Below are positions 8,825 through 17,850 of a stretch of 33,711 nucleotides of DNA, in pieces; within the stretch, counting starts at the first letter, position 1, and every line of letters starts with the position of its first letter. The translations under genes and the position numbers were made by a program. This DNA comes from Scatosoma sp045658805 (lineage in GTDB: Bacteria > Bacillota > Clostridia > Christensenellales > Borkfalkiaceae): positions 1 to 33,711 of the forward strand of contig JAZOVQ010000040.1 of assembly GCA_045658805.1 (NCBI GenBank), in the 5' to 3' direction. Below the pieces are notes generated by a model, which was not told the DNA's origin, made no database searches, and worked only from the letters and a program-made list of their open reading frames with translations.

Positions 8825-8854
8825 AAAAAAAAACGAGCTTTAACACCTCGTCTT
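8825..8854 (-). terminator. Rho-independent terminator after the MATE gene
   Basis: Transcribed as ACGAG, a 9-nt loop and CTCGT, extendable to 8 bp with one G-U pair, then nine Us (the run of A at 8825-8833). It separates the MATE gene from the ATPase promoter. Confidence 0.85.
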
Positions 8855-8869
8855 TTAATATTTTTATTA

Positions 8870-8885
8870 TTCAACGCGTACATGG
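8870..8885 (-). repeat. Dispersed 3' repeat, copy A (after MATE gene)
   Basis: Plus-strand TTCAACGCGTACATGG. It starts 9 nt downstream of the MATE stop and is identical over 16 bp to copy B (29553-29568). It shares the 12-bp core TTCAACGCGTAC with copies C and D. Confidence 0.7.
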
Positions 8886-8894
8886 GTGGCTTGT

Positions 8895-10259
8895 TTATAG
8901 ATATCCGTACCGTTTTCGCTGCGATATCCACAACGCCGCCGTCAACGCCAAAGTCACCGTTTCGGACACCGCCGTTGCCGCCCAAATTCCGTCCACTTGC
9001 CATATTAAGGGCAACAATAAAACGAAAATGATTTGAAATAAAAAGGTCCGCACGAAAGAAATCAACAAGGACAAAGCCCCATTGGATAACGCCGTAAAGA
9101 AAGACGAAGCGAATATATTGATCCCCGTCCCCAAAAAGCAAAGAGCAAAAATACGCATTCCTCTAACCGTCAGTGCAAGCAATTCGGGATTATTATGCAC
9201 GAAAATCAACGACAGCGGCCGTGCAAAAATACAAGCAATTAAGGTCATAACGCAACCTGCCACCGACACAATAATTAAGCTTTTCGAAAAGATATTTTTC
9301 AATTCTTTTCTATTCTCCGCGCCATAATGATACCCGACAATCGGCGCACTTCCCACGGCATAACCGATAAACGCCGCAATGAAAATAAAGCCGATATAAT
9401 TCATGATTCCATAGGCTTCCACGCCGCTGTAACCAACGTACGACATCAATTGCGCATTGAAGAAAATAGCCACGACGGACAACGCAATATTGGTAAACAT
9501 TTCGGACATACCGTTTACGCAAACGTTGATAAATACTCTACCTTCAAACTTTGTTTTTCCCAGCCGCAACAAGCTATCGTTTTTACGGAAGAAATAGAAC
9601 AAAGGCAGCACGCCGCCCAGAGTTTGACTTAACGCCGTTGCAAACGCCGCACCGACAAGTCCACCGCCGAATACGCCGACAAAAAGCCAATCGAACAACA
9701 TATTGCCAAGCCCTGCCGCAATGGTTACAAACAAGCCAAGCCCTGCCTTTTCCGCCGTAACGAAAAAGCCTTGAAAGGCATTTTGTATCATATACATTGG
9801 CAACGCCAACAAAATAATACGCGCGTATACCACGCAATATTCAATCAACTGCTCCTTTTCCACCGCCGATAAAGTATTTTCCGTTGCCGCAAACATTCTT
9901 GCAACGGGACGCGCAAACGCAATCCCCAATGCCGACAACACAACGCCTATCGCAACCGTCGTATAAATAAGCATTGAAAAAATATGTTTCGCGCGCGCGG
10001 GATCCCCCTCGCCAAGCGCTTTGGATACCGCAGCGTTACCGCCCGTACCCAGCATAAAGCCGACCGAGCCCAAAATCATAATAAACGGAAAAATTAAATT
10101 GAGTGCAACAAAGGGCATTTCCCCCGCATAATAGGAAACGAAAAAGCCGTCTACGATACCGTACACGGAAACGAACACCATCATAACCACCGATGGCAAT
10201 ACAAACCGAAAAAGTTTTCTATAAGTAAAATGTTCGGATAGACGTATTCTCTCTTTCAT
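8895..10259 (-). CDS. MATE family efflux transporter
   Basis: Twelve-helix multidrug and toxin extrusion family protein, 454 aa from ATG 10259 (MKERIRLSEHFTYRKLF). It is hydrophobic throughout; the first helix FVLPSVVMMVFVSVYGIVDGFFV carries the P-x-x-x-M-x-x-x-x-Y-x-x-x-D pattern of MATE N-lobes, and GNAAVSKALGEGDPARAK is the conserved inter-helix loop. Such proteins export cationic drugs or metabolites in exchange for Na+ or H+; the substrate here is unknown. A GTG at 10274 is an alternative start, but GGGGA abuts it too closely. No clear promoter lies between the gene and the upstream terminator, so it may depend on read-through. Confidence 0.92.
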   Translation of the reverse strand: MKERIRLSEHFTYRKLFRFVLPSVVMMVFVSVYGIVDGFFVSYYAGEMPFVALNLIFPFIMILGSVGFMLGTGGNAAVSKALGEGDPARAKHIFSMLIYTTVAIGVVLSALGIAFARPVARMFAATENTLSAVEKEQLIEYCVVYARIILLALPMYMIQNAFQGFFVTAEKAGLGLFVTIAAGLGNMLFDWLFVGVFGGGLVGAAFATALSQTLGGVLPLFYFFRKNDSLLRLGKTKFEGRVFINVCVNGMSEMFTNIALSVVAIFFNAQLMSYVGYSGVEAYGIMNYIGFIFIAAFIGYAVGSAPIVGYHYGAENRKELKNIFSKSLIIVSVAGCVMTLIACIFARPLSLIFVHNNPELLALTVRGMRIFALCFLGTGINIFASSFFTALSNGALSLLISFVRTFLFQIIFVLLLPLIWQVDGIWAATAVSETVTLALTAALWISQRKRYGYL

Positions 10260-10290
10260 TGCCAAATGTTTCACTCCCCAAAAATCCCGT

Positions 10291-10323
10291 ATAAAAGCCC
10301 GACTGCCTTACACAGTCGGGCTT
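10291..10323 (-). terminator. Terminator after the PrsA-like lipoprotein gene
   Basis: A perfect 11-bp stem, AAGCCCGACTG (10295-10305) with its complement at 10313-10323, around a 7-nt loop. In the minus-strand transcript it ends in UUUUAU. It lies 24 nt after the stop of the lipoprotein gene and 32-35 nt before the MATE start. Confidence 0.9.
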
Positions 10324-10346
10324 ACGTGACTTCGATTTATACCCTA

Positions 10347-12425
10347 TTAAGCATTGTTATCGAGATCCAAGAGATCTTGATAATGTTCTTGGTAACGAGT
10401 TACACTCGATTCCAAATACTTGTTAAGCACACGGCTTTGTTCTTCCGTTGTATAGTTGCTAATCGCCGTAGACTTCAACGATTCGTAGAACATATACGAG
10501 AAGGTGCCTTCCACTTCTCTTTGGTTGTGGTCGTAACCGCCGTATACGTTGCCTTCGTCATATACGAAAGAGGTGTAAATGATATGCCAACCATAATCGG
10601 TTGCGCAAACCGTATAGCTACCTACGCCGCCGTTTACAGCTTCTCTTGCCGCATATTCAAATTCTTTTACGAAGTTGGTCGAATAAGGAGATACCGAATA
10701 ACCCATATAGGTATTCAAGCAACCCGTATCCGTGCTGTATGCGAACATCAATTCATTCACAGCGGAAAGTGCTTTGTATGCGTTAGTGTCAGCCTTGAAG
10801 AAATCAGCTGCGGACACGTCACCCAAATCAACCTTACCAGTGCTATAAACAAACTTGCTGTAATCTACCACTTTCTTGCCGTTTTCCTTCTTGTAATAGG
10901 AATCGCCGTTAGCGAGATTTACGTTATAAGCAGCGTTAAGAGTGCTCGTAGCTTCGCAACCAGACACTTCTTCAATGTAACCTTCGAAGATGTCCATAAA
11001 TTCAACGATGTCAACCGAGTTCGCTTTTACGTTTGCTTTATCGCTTGCGTCGCCGTTGAATGCATACTTACCAGCATATTGCGTAAGCTTTTCATATTTT
11101 GCGTTGTCGGTGAAGTTATCTTCGAAGAAGTAAACCTTACCGTCTTCGCCTACGTAGGAATAATCCGCATGGTCATGTTCGGAAATCCAGCTGGAACGAA
11201 GGTCTTTACCTTTAACTTCGGAAAGCAAGTTCTTACGATATTCGTAAATTTGATCTTGCGAAAGGCCTCTGTTTTTTGCTTCGGTGTATTTAACGTTTTG
11301 GCTCGTCGAGAAAGGAATCAAAATGTTGTATACAAAGCCGAACTTTTCGTCTGCCGATTTTTCTCTACCGTACAATACGAACGAAGTATCGGACACGCCG
11401 TCCATTGCCGTAGCAAACGTCGCTTGATCAGCGGTATATGCGCGCGCTTGTTCGTTGTAAATCTTTTCGTATTTAGCCTGAACGTACGATTCACTCAAAT
11501 TGTTGATAGCTACGCTTTCCATAGCTTCGTTATACTTGCTAAGCAATGCTTGTGCAAGGGAAGAAGCAAGCTCTACGTAGTAATATTCAAGGTTGTAAAC
11601 GTCGGAAGTATTTTCGTCCTTGTCTACAAGGTTGTAGCTTTGCAAGTTAGCAAGGAACGCATTGTACGCCTTCTTTCTCGTAACGGGCGTAGAACCTTCT
11701 ACGTTTTCATACGCGCCGCAGTTGTTTACCGAGTTACGGCCCGTATACACTTCGTATTCCGTGGGATAATAATCAGATTTTTCAACCGTTGCATTGGTGG
11801 GCATCGTACGCGCTTCACCGTGATCGTGGTCTTCGCTGCCTGCAACGATGTACGATTCTTCCGTAGAATCCAACGCGTCGTTGATAGATTTCTTCAAGCT
11901 GTAAATAGCTCTATCATAATCTTCCGTCGAACCCGTACCGCAATCAGTCAAGAAATATTTATAGAGAAGAATATCTCTATAATCATTTTTCAATCTTTCA
12001 TTGGTGCCAGCTTCTCTATCAATGTAAGCGTTAACTTCAGCTGCAGTCTTATTTTTCGTCTTCAAATAATATGCTACAACGTATTGAATCATAACTTCAC
12101 GGCTGATAAGACCATCAAGAAGCATATTGAAGGTATCTTCGTAGGTATAGCCATAGCTATCCACGTAGGTATAACCCGTGCTAAGGAAATAAGCAACGAG
12201 GTCACGCTTCAAAATTTGCGCGTCACCCATCAATTCGTTTACGCTCTTCGCAACCGAATCATATTCGCCGCCTTTTAAACTTTCGGAAATGTTTACAACC
12301 GCAACTTCTCTTGCAAGATCTTTTTCGCTGTCCGTGGGGAAGAAATTACAGCCCGTTGCGCCTACCGAAAGCGCAACGCCAAGCAACAATGCCGCCGCTT
12401 TTTTAAATGTGTGTTTTTTGTTCAT
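10347..12425 (-). CDS. PrsA/SurA-like foldase lipoprotein
   Basis: Predicted secreted lipoprotein of 692 aa. A positively charged start and hydrophobic stretch end in GATGC, giving lipidation at Cys26. The N-terminal part has the helical SurA_N-like pattern (ISREVMIQYVVAYYL). Near the C-terminus FVKEFEYAAREAVNGGVGS followed by YGWHIIY matches the end of parvulin domains, which read F-x-x-A-hydrophobic...YGYHII. So it is likely an extracytoplasmic foldase or prolyl isomerase, though the central parvulin core is divergent and activity is uncertain. Two His/Asp clusters (EDHDHGE and SEHDHAD) could bind metal. It follows mfd, as foldase genes often do in Clostridia, but has its own promoter and terminator. 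Start ATG 12425 follows GGAG. Confidence 0.8.
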   Translation of the reverse strand: MNKKHTFKKAAALLLGVALSVGATGCNFFPTDSEKDLAREVAVVNISESLKGGEYDSVAKSVNELMGDAQILKRDLVAYFLSTGYTYVDSYGYTYEDTFNMLLDGLISREVMIQYVVAYYLKTKNKTAAEVNAYIDREAGTNERLKNDYRDILLYKYFLTDCGTGSTEDYDRAIYSLKKSINDALDSTEESYIVAGSEDHDHGEARTMPTNATVEKSDYYPTEYEVYTGRNSVNNCGAYENVEGSTPVTRKKAYNAFLANLQSYNLVDKDENTSDVYNLEYYYVELASSLAQALLSKYNEAMESVAINNLSESYVQAKYEKIYNEQARAYTADQATFATAMDGVSDTSFVLYGREKSADEKFGFVYNILIPFSTSQNVKYTEAKNRGLSQDQIYEYRKNLLSEVKGKDLRSSWISEHDHADYSYVGEDGKVYFFEDNFTDNAKYEKLTQYAGKYAFNGDASDKANVKANSVDIVEFMDIFEGYIEEVSGCEATSTLNAAYNVNLANGDSYYKKENGKKVVDYSKFVYSTGKVDLGDVSAADFFKADTNAYKALSAVNELMFAYSTDTGCLNTYMGYSVSPYSTNFVKEFEYAAREAVNGGVGSYTVCATDYGWHIIYTSFVYDEGNVYGGYDHNQREVEGTFSYMFYESLKSTAISNYTTEEQSRVLNKYLESSVTRYQEHYQDLLDLDNNA

Positions 12426-12510
12426 AAAATCGCTCCGATTTTTTTATCCTACTATTTGTAATACAATGCAAAAAGGCGTGATAACCCTTTTATCCGTATA
12501 TCACTATACT

Positions 12511-12539
12511 ATTATAACCTATTTTATCGTAAAGTGCAA
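12511..12539 (-). promoter_or_regulatory. Sigma-A promoter of the foldase lipoprotein gene
   Basis: Minus-strand -35 TTGCAC (12539-12534), a 17-bp spacer and -10 TATAAT (12516-12511). The start site should fall near 12504, giving a leader of about 80 nt. It lies in the gap right after the mfd stop. Confidence 0.85.
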
Positions 12540-12556
12540 ACGTTTTTAGCAAAAAA

Positions 12557-15500
12557 CTATGCGAAAGTTAAAGCAAATTTCAAAAATTTTGTCATTTCCG
12601 CCATCAATTCCTGCGCATGGCGCGCTCCGAAGAACTCTATCACGGGTGCCTCCGTCATATTTAGACGTACCCGACCATGATATTTATCCATCGCCGCCTG
12701 AATACGTTTGTCCCCCAAAACAGACAAGGACGGCAATTCCAGCGCCCCCACGCCCTTAATTAAGGAGATTTTTCGCACGTTGAATTTCGCAGCGTAACTC
12801 TTCAAAACGGAGATGACAAGCAAGTTTTCCACCGCTTGCGGCAACGTACCGTAGGTATCCTGTAAGGACGTGTACACTCGCTTATAATCGGCAACCGTTG
12901 CAATTTCGGCAATTTGCTTATACGAATCCAATCGCCCTGCGGACGATTCGACGTAGCTTTCGGGAATATAGGCGTTTGCGCGAATATCCAACTCGGCAAC
13001 CGTTTGACTTTCGCCCGTCAATTCCTCTTTCAAAAGCTTGGAATACAACTCGTACCCCACCTTATCCATATGACCGTGCTGTTCCGCGCCTAAAACGTTG
13101 CCCGCGCCTCTAATTTCCAAATCGCGCATGGCAAGCTTATACCCCGAACCCAGCTCGGTAAATTCCATAATGGCTTTCAACCTTGCCGAAGCGTTAGAGG
13201 TCATTACTTTTTCAGGTTTAAAGGTAAAATAAGCGTGTGCCAACCGCGTGCCGCGCCCTACGCGCCCTTTCAATTGATACAATTGCGAAATCCCCAACTT
13301 ATCACTGTCGATAACAATCAACGTGTTGGCGTTGGGCAGGTCGATTCCGTTTTCAATAATCGTTGTTGTAATAAGAATATTCGACTTTCCGCCATAGAAA
13401 TCCAAGACGGCGTTTTCCAGCGTATTCTTTTCCATTCGGCCATGCGCAACGGAGATTGTCGCTTCGGGCAAAATTTGCTTGATGCGCGCCGCAAAGGTGA
13501 AGATACTCTCCACTTTGTTATACAAAATAAACACTTGCCCATCACGAGAAAGTTCTCTAATACATGCGTCCCGAATCAGCGTTTCCGTTTCCTCTACCAC
13601 GTACGTTTGTACAGGCAAACGTTCGTTGGGCGGCGTTTGAATGGTGGAAATATCTCTTATCCCCGAAAGGGACATATGCAAGGTACGAGGAATGGGCGTC
13701 GCCGTCATCGTAAGACAATCGATATCCTTTCGCAAATGCTTAATTTTTTCCTTATGCTCCACGCCGAAACGTTGTTCCTCGTCCAATACGAGCAGCCCCA
13801 AATTGTTAAACTTAACGTCACTGGAAAGCAATCGGTGCGTACCGATAAGCAAATCAATATTCCCTTTTTCGAGTTCCGACAAAATTTTCGTTTGTTCTCT
13901 TGGCGTACTAAAACGATTTAAACAAGCAACTCGCACACCGAAATCGGCAAAACGCGCGCTTGCGGTATTGAAATGCTGACTGCAAAGCACGGTGCTCGGG
14001 CACATCAAAGCCGCCTGCTTTCCTGCCAAAACGCAAAGATAAATAGCGCGAAATGCCACTTCGGTTTTACCAAACCCAACGTCCCCGCAAAGCAATCGGT
14101 CCATTACTTTTCCCGAATGCATATCCTCTTTTATTTCTTGTACCGAGCTTGCCTGATCTAACGTCAGCTCGTAGGGAAAAGCATCCTCAAATTCCTGCAT
14201 GAAAACTTCGTTTTCAGGGAAAGCAAAGCCCTTGTTCTCCGCGCGTTCGGCATACAGCTGTTTCAAATCGAACGCCAGCTTTTTCAACGAGGCTTTTACC
14301 CTCGCTTTTACTCTTTCAAAATCCGCACCGCCAATTTTGCTTAAATGCGGGTTTTCGTCCCCTACGTATTTGGACAATACGTCCATGCTTTCCGCAGGTA
14401 CGTACAACATATCGCCGTCCTTGTAGGCAACGGCAACGTATTCCTTAATCCCATCCGTCGTTTCAATCTTTTTCATTCCGACGGCTTTACCGATACCGTG
14501 CGTTTCATGCACGACGAAATCCCCCACTTCGGGAGCAGAAAACATATCGCCGCGTTTACGGCGCAAACGCTTGGTTTCACGGGCTTTGGTATACAAATCC
14601 CCCGTACCGACAATGGCAAGCTTGCAACCGTGCAAGACCATGCCCTTATCCACAGGTTTATCCAAAATACAAACGCCCGTAAAATTGAATAAGCTATCGG
14701 GAAGCTTCACTGTGGAGATATATTCTTCCGCAAGCTGCTCACTCATCTTCACCGCTTTCGCTTCGTCGCCGCAATAGAGCAACACGCGATAACCGCCGTT
14801 TCGCCAGTTACGGATATCCGTCAATAACGCAGGCAAACCGTTTAAATATTTCGTGGTAGGCGTAGCTGTAAAATTATATGTCTTTAACGGTTGGAAGAAA
14901 AATGGATTGCCCGTAAACGTCTGCATCGCAACCCTGCGCACAGAGGCAATTCCTTCCAAAATTCTCTCTCTTTCCACGTATTGCCCAAGCGTAAAATCAA
15001 ACGCCTCGCCGCCGTTTTGCAAGCGGTGGAATCGCTCTTCGTGTTCCTTATACAAAGCGTTGAACTTATCCCAAAGCGTTTTCCCTTCATCAAAAACAAC
15101 CACTGCGTCCTTGGGCAAAATAGAAAAGAAATCCGTCGAATTTTCCAAAACGGGCATCAAAAACGGATTATCCGTTTCGGGTTCGGAAATCAATTCCTCG
15201 GCAATTTCCCTTGCTCTCGTATACGCTTCCGACGTCTTAAACGCCTTGACGGAAGCTTGTAAAATTTGCGGCAGTTTTTGCTTATCCGTATCGCTAACCA
15301 CAACGTCCGTCGCAGCCAAAACGGTCAAGGTAGCCACCCCTGTAAGGCGGTTACCCGTAATCAAATCGTACGGTTTAATCTTCTCTACCGTATCCCCGAA
15401 AAAGTCGATACGGACAGGGTTTTCAGCATTGACGGGATAGATATCCAAAATATCCCCCCTCAAGGCAAACACACCCTTTGTTTCCACCTCAAAGCTACGC

Positions 15501-15958
15501 ACGTAGCCAAGCGCCGTCAAATTCGCCGTCAGGGAAGCGAAATCGTATTCCTCCCCCTCCGTAAAAGTGACGGTGGGCAGGCGTTTGGGAAACAATTGCA
15601 ACAAAGCGTCAATCTCCGCCGTAACAACGGGACAACCCGTTTGTAAAGCGTGAATACCGTTCAAACGACGGAAAAGCGAATCTTTCGACAACGCCTTTCG
15701 ATAGAGCAAAACTTCGTCTTTCGCCGCCAGCACTTCCGTGCGTTTCCCCGTAAGCGAAGCGATATTTTCCGCCGCCTTTCTTGCGGATACGCCATCGGCA
15801 GTTACGTAGACAATGGGGAAAGGCGTAAGCCCTGCAAGTAAATATTTTAAAGAATCCGAAACGCCGAAAACCGCCGTGGGCGTACCGCGGCGGAGATCTT
15901 CTTCATACGGGAGAAACTCCTCTCCCAACATGTTCAATTCTAAAAAATCTTTTTTCAT
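12557..15958 (-). CDS. mfd: Transcription-repair coupling factor Mfd
   Basis: Full-length Mfd, 1133 aa, the DNA translocase that pushes stalled RNA polymerase off lesions and recruits UvrA. The N-terminal UvrB-homology part includes GVFALRGDILDIYPV. The RNA-polymerase-interacting domain follows VHETHGIGKAVGM near residue 484. Walker A GFGKTEVAFRA is near 629, the DEEQRFG box near 728, and motifs III (MTATPIPRTL) and VI (LKGRVGRGTRLAHAYF) are intact. The C-terminal domain that shields the UvrA-binding surface is present. Start ATG 15958 follows AGGGAAG. It lies 53 nt after pth, and the next gene downstream has a separate promoter. Confidence 0.97.
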   Translation of the reverse strand: MKKDFLELNMLGEEFLPYEEDLRRGTPTAVFGVSDSLKYLLAGLTPFPIVYVTADGVSARKAAENIASLTGKRTEVLAAKDEVLLYRKALSKDSLFRRLNGIHALQTGCPVVTAEIDALLQLFPKRLPTVTFTEGEEYDFASLTANLTALGYVRSFEVETKGVFALRGDILDIYPVNAENPVRIDFFGDTVEKIKPYDLITGNRLTGVATLTVLAATDVVVSDTDKQKLPQILQASVKAFKTSEAYTRAREIAEELISEPETDNPFLMPVLENSTDFFSILPKDAVVVFDEGKTLWDKFNALYKEHEERFHRLQNGGEAFDFTLGQYVERERILEGIASVRRVAMQTFTGNPFFFQPLKTYNFTATPTTKYLNGLPALLTDIRNWRNGGYRVLLYCGDEAKAVKMSEQLAEEYISTVKLPDSLFNFTGVCILDKPVDKGMVLHGCKLAIVGTGDLYTKARETKRLRRKRGDMFSAPEVGDFVVHETHGIGKAVGMKKIETTDGIKEYVAVAYKDGDMLYVPAESMDVLSKYVGDENPHLSKIGGADFERVKARVKASLKKLAFDLKQLYAERAENKGFAFPENEVFMQEFEDAFPYELTLDQASSVQEIKEDMHSGKVMDRLLCGDVGFGKTEVAFRAIYLCVLAGKQAALMCPSTVLCSQHFNTASARFADFGVRVACLNRFSTPREQTKILSELEKGNIDLLIGTHRLLSSDVKFNNLGLLVLDEEQRFGVEHKEKIKHLRKDIDCLTMTATPIPRTLHMSLSGIRDISTIQTPPNERLPVQTYVVEETETLIRDACIRELSRDGQVFILYNKVESIFTFAARIKQILPEATISVAHGRMEKNTLENAVLDFYGGKSNILITTTIIENGIDLPNANTLIVIDSDKLGISQLYQLKGRVGRGTRLAHAYFTFKPEKVMTSNASARLKAIMEFTELGSGYKLAMRDLEIRGAGNVLGAEQHGHMDKVGYELYSKLLKEELTGESQTVAELDIRANAYIPESYVESSAGRLDSYKQIAEIATVADYKRVYTSLQDTYGTLPQAVENLLVISVLKSYAAKFNVRKISLIKGVGALELPSLSVLGDKRIQAAMDKYHGRVRLNMTEAPVIEFFGARHAQELMAEMTKFLKFALTFA

Positions 15959-16011
15959 TTTCTTCCCTTGCAGGATAAATATTACTTTTAATTAACGTGC
16001 GGTATTATCGG

Positions 16012-16572
16012 TTAGTTAAACCGAGTCATTACCATTTCGATAGACATACCTTTGGCAAACGCCGCTGCTGCCTCGCCCGCTTTTTTGCAAGCTTCGCCAA
16101 ACAGCTCGTAATCCTCTTTGCGCACCTCAGCAAGCACGTAATTGATAATGGGAATATTGACGTTTTCATCACGAATCCCAATACGGATACGCGCAAAATC
16201 TTTCAAGCCCGTTTCACCGATAATACTACGCATGCCGTTATGCGTACCGGCGCTTCCGTTTGCACGGATACGGATTTTGCCTTTAGGCAAATCGTAATCG
16301 TCGTAAAGCACAATCAGTTTATCTTCGCTTATTTTATATTTCGCCATCAACTGTTTTACAGCCCTGCCGGAATTGTTCATGTACGTTAAAGGACGGGCGA
16401 TAATAACCTTTTCGCCGCCAGCATAGGCTTCGGCAACCGAAGCTTCGCATTCCTTCTTTTTAAACTTTGCGCCCAGCGCTTCCGCCGCGTCCCCTGCGGC
16501 GATAAACCCCATATTGTGAAAGGTTTTTTCGTATTGTTTTTCGGGGTTACCAAGACCAACGATAAGATACAT
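16012..16572 (-). CDS. pth: Peptidyl-tRNA hydrolase
   Basis: Pth, 186 aa, which cleaves peptidyl-tRNAs released during aborted translation. The start is ATG 16572 (MYLIVGLGNPEKQYEKTFHN); the open frame extends to 16611, but AGGAGGAG is 10 nt before 16572. Asn9 and the catalytic His19 (HNMGF) match E. coli N10 and H20. YDDYDLPKGKIRIR supplies the aspartate that orients the histidine, and THNGMRSI corresponds to the GGHNGLRS loop. It sits between prs and mfd, the common firmicute arrangement. Confidence 0.96.
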   Translation of the reverse strand: MYLIVGLGNPEKQYEKTFHNMGFIAAGDAAEALGAKFKKKECEASVAEAYAGGEKVIIARPLTYMNNSGRAVKQLMAKYKISEDKLIVLYDDYDLPKGKIRIRANGSAGTHNGMRSIIGETGLKDFARIRIGIRDENVNIPIINYVLAEVRKEDYELFGEACKKAGEAAAAFAKGMSIEMVMTRFN

Positions 16573-16600
16573 ACGAATGTAACTCCTCCTTCGATAAAAT

Positions 16601-16624
16601 CGTCGCCGCAAAACTGCGACGACG
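16601..16624 (-). terminator. Hairpin between prs and pth, possible partial terminator
   Basis: Transcribed CGTCGTCGCA, loop GUUU, UGCGGCGACG: ten pairs with one G-U, followed by AUUUUAU. The pth ribosome site begins right after. The short U-rich tail suggests attenuation or RNA processing rather than a full stop. Confidence 0.5.
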
Positions 16625-16644
16625 AACGTTTCTCTTTCTGTTTA

Positions 16645-17589
16645 TCAATCGTAAAGTTTGGACATAGGCTTATCGAGATATACGTTTTCGATAGCCGCTG
16701 CAAACAAGTCTGCTACGGACAAAATTTCAAACTTGTCGCACATCTTCTCGTCGGGAAGATGAATGGTGTCCAACATAACCAACTTCGTGATAGCGGATTT
16801 CTTCAATCTATCAATTGCAGGACCGCTCAAAACGGAGTGCGTACAGCCTGCGTAAATTTCCAAAGCGCCTGCATCTTTCAACGCCTGCGCGCCTTGGCAA
16901 ATGGTGCCTGCCGTATCAATCATATCGTCGACCATCAAGCATCTCTTGCCTGCTACGTCGCCGATAATATTCATAACTTCCATAACGTTCGCTTTAGGGC
17001 GACGTTTATCAATAATAGCAATGGGCACGCCGAATTTTTCAGCAACCCTTCTCGAACGCTTAACGCTACCAAGGTCGGGAGCAACAACCACGTCGATATT
17101 GCCTTGTTTTGCAAAATAATTGTAAAGCGTAGGACCGCCAAGAAGATTATCCACAGGGATATCGAAGAAGCCTTGGATTTGTTCAGCGTGAAGATCCATC
17201 GTCAATACACGGTCAGCGCCTGCCGCCGTAATAAGGTTTGCAACAAGCTTTGCCGTAATGGGGTCGCGCGAACGAGCCTTTCTGTCTTGACGAGCATACC
17301 CGAAATAGGGAACAACCGCCGTGATACGACCAGCCGAAGCACGCTTCGCCGCGTCAATCATAATGAGAAGCTCCATAAGGTTTTCATTAACGGGCGCACA
17401 AGTAGATTGGATTATGAACAAATCCCTACCGCGAACCGTTTCGCCAATGTGCACGTTGATTTCCCCATCGGAGAAAGTGCAGGCTTCGATGTCACCCAGC
17501 TCGGTATTGAGCCTTTTTGCAATCGCTTCTGCCAACGTGCGGTTAGAGTTACCGGAAAACAACTTGATTTCATTGCCGTGCGTTATCAT
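16645..17589 (-). CDS. prs: Ribose-phosphate pyrophosphokinase (PRPP synthase)
   Basis: Class I PRPP synthase, 314 aa, making PRPP from ribose 5-phosphate and ATP for purine, pyrimidine, histidine, tryptophan and NAD synthesis in the cytoplasm. Visible signatures: the ATP-site segment VVPYFGYARQDRKARSRDP, the metal-binding TMDLHAEQIQGFF and the PRPP-binding loop CLMVDDMIDTAGTI. The start is ATG 17589 (MITHGNEIKLFSGNSN), with AAGGA about 9 nt upstream. It leads the prs-pth-mfd unit and has a long structured 5' leader. Confidence 0.97.
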   Translation of the reverse strand: MITHGNEIKLFSGNSNRTLAEAIAKRLNTELGDIEACTFSDGEINVHIGETVRGRDLFIIQSTCAPVNENLMELLIMIDAAKRASAGRITAVVPYFGYARQDRKARSRDPITAKLVANLITAAGADRVLTMDLHAEQIQGFFDIPVDNLLGGPTLYNYFAKQGNIDVVVAPDLGSVKRSRRVAEKFGVPIAIIDKRRPKANVMEVMNIIGDVAGKRCLMVDDMIDTAGTICQGAQALKDAGALEIYAGCTHSVLSGPAIDRLKKSAITKLVMLDTIHLPDEKMCDKFEILSVADLFAAAIENVYLDKPMSKLYD

Positions 17590-17713
17590 GTGTAACCATC
17601 CTTATTTTTTTATCCTTGGCGATGAAGTTTTCCCACTCGACCGCCGTCGGAATTTTTTCCAATGTACGTTGAAAGGCCCTGTCGCAACCAAAGCGACAAT
17701 GCCTTTTATTCAA
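17570..17713 (-). CDS. Candidate small ORF (47 aa) in the prs leader
   Basis: An open frame from TTG 17713 to TGA 17570, with AGAGG five bases before the TTG. It overlaps the prs start by 20 nt in another frame. The peptide is basic, with two cysteines near the N-terminus (NKRHCRFGCDRAF) and a plausible amphipathic remainder (TLEKIPTAVEWENFIAKDKK). The first codons lie inside the leader hairpin. It could be a regulatory upstream ORF controlling prs, a small protein, or chance. I do not recognise a family. Confidence 0.3.
   Translation of the reverse strand: MNKRHCRFGCDRAFQRTLEKIPTAVEWENFIAKDKKIRMVTHDNARQ
17669..17713 (-). promoter_or_regulatory. Leader hairpin upstream of prs
   Basis: TGTCGC (17680-17685) pairs with GCGACA (17693-17698) round a 7-nt loop. 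After two mismatches the stem continues with AAAGGC/GCCTTT (17672-17677 with 17701-17706) and, after a bulge, TTG/CAA. It contains the TTG of the candidate leader ORF. No U-tract follows on the minus strand. A second, 6-bp hairpin, CCTGCG (17740-17745) with CGCAGG (17751-17756), lies near the 5' end of the message. Confidence 0.55.
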
Positions 17714-17768
17714 TTTTTCCTCTCATCTTTCCCCATTTTCCTGCGAGCCGCGCAGGAGCTATATCATA

Positions 17769-17797
17769 ATAATACATTTTTCCTACAATTAAGTCAA
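17769..17797 (-). promoter_or_regulatory. Sigma-A promoter of prs-pth-mfd
   Basis: Minus-strand -35 TTGACT (17797-17792), a 17-bp spacer and -10 TATTAT (17774-17769). The predicted start near 17762 gives a leader of about 170 nt before prs. Confidence 0.8.
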
Positions 17798-17850
17798 CTA
17801 AATACCCGCAATTTCAACAATTTTCTTTCCGTAATTTTCCATAGGAAAAC

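Noticed and set aside
8773..9141. 122-aa frame overlapping the 3' end of the MATE gene and including repeat copy A
   Set aside because: It runs through the MATE coding end, repeat and terminator in a different frame, with no ribosome site.
10266..12278. A 670-aa plus-strand frame opposite the foldase lipoprotein gene
   Set aside because: It has no ribosome site, no family signature and low-complexity basic/aromatic composition; it is open because codon use of the real gene avoids stops in that antisense frame.
17590..17762. PRPP or other ykkC-type riboswitch in the prs leader
   Set aside because: The hairpins do not show the conserved ykkC core sequences; a covariance search would be needed to support one.
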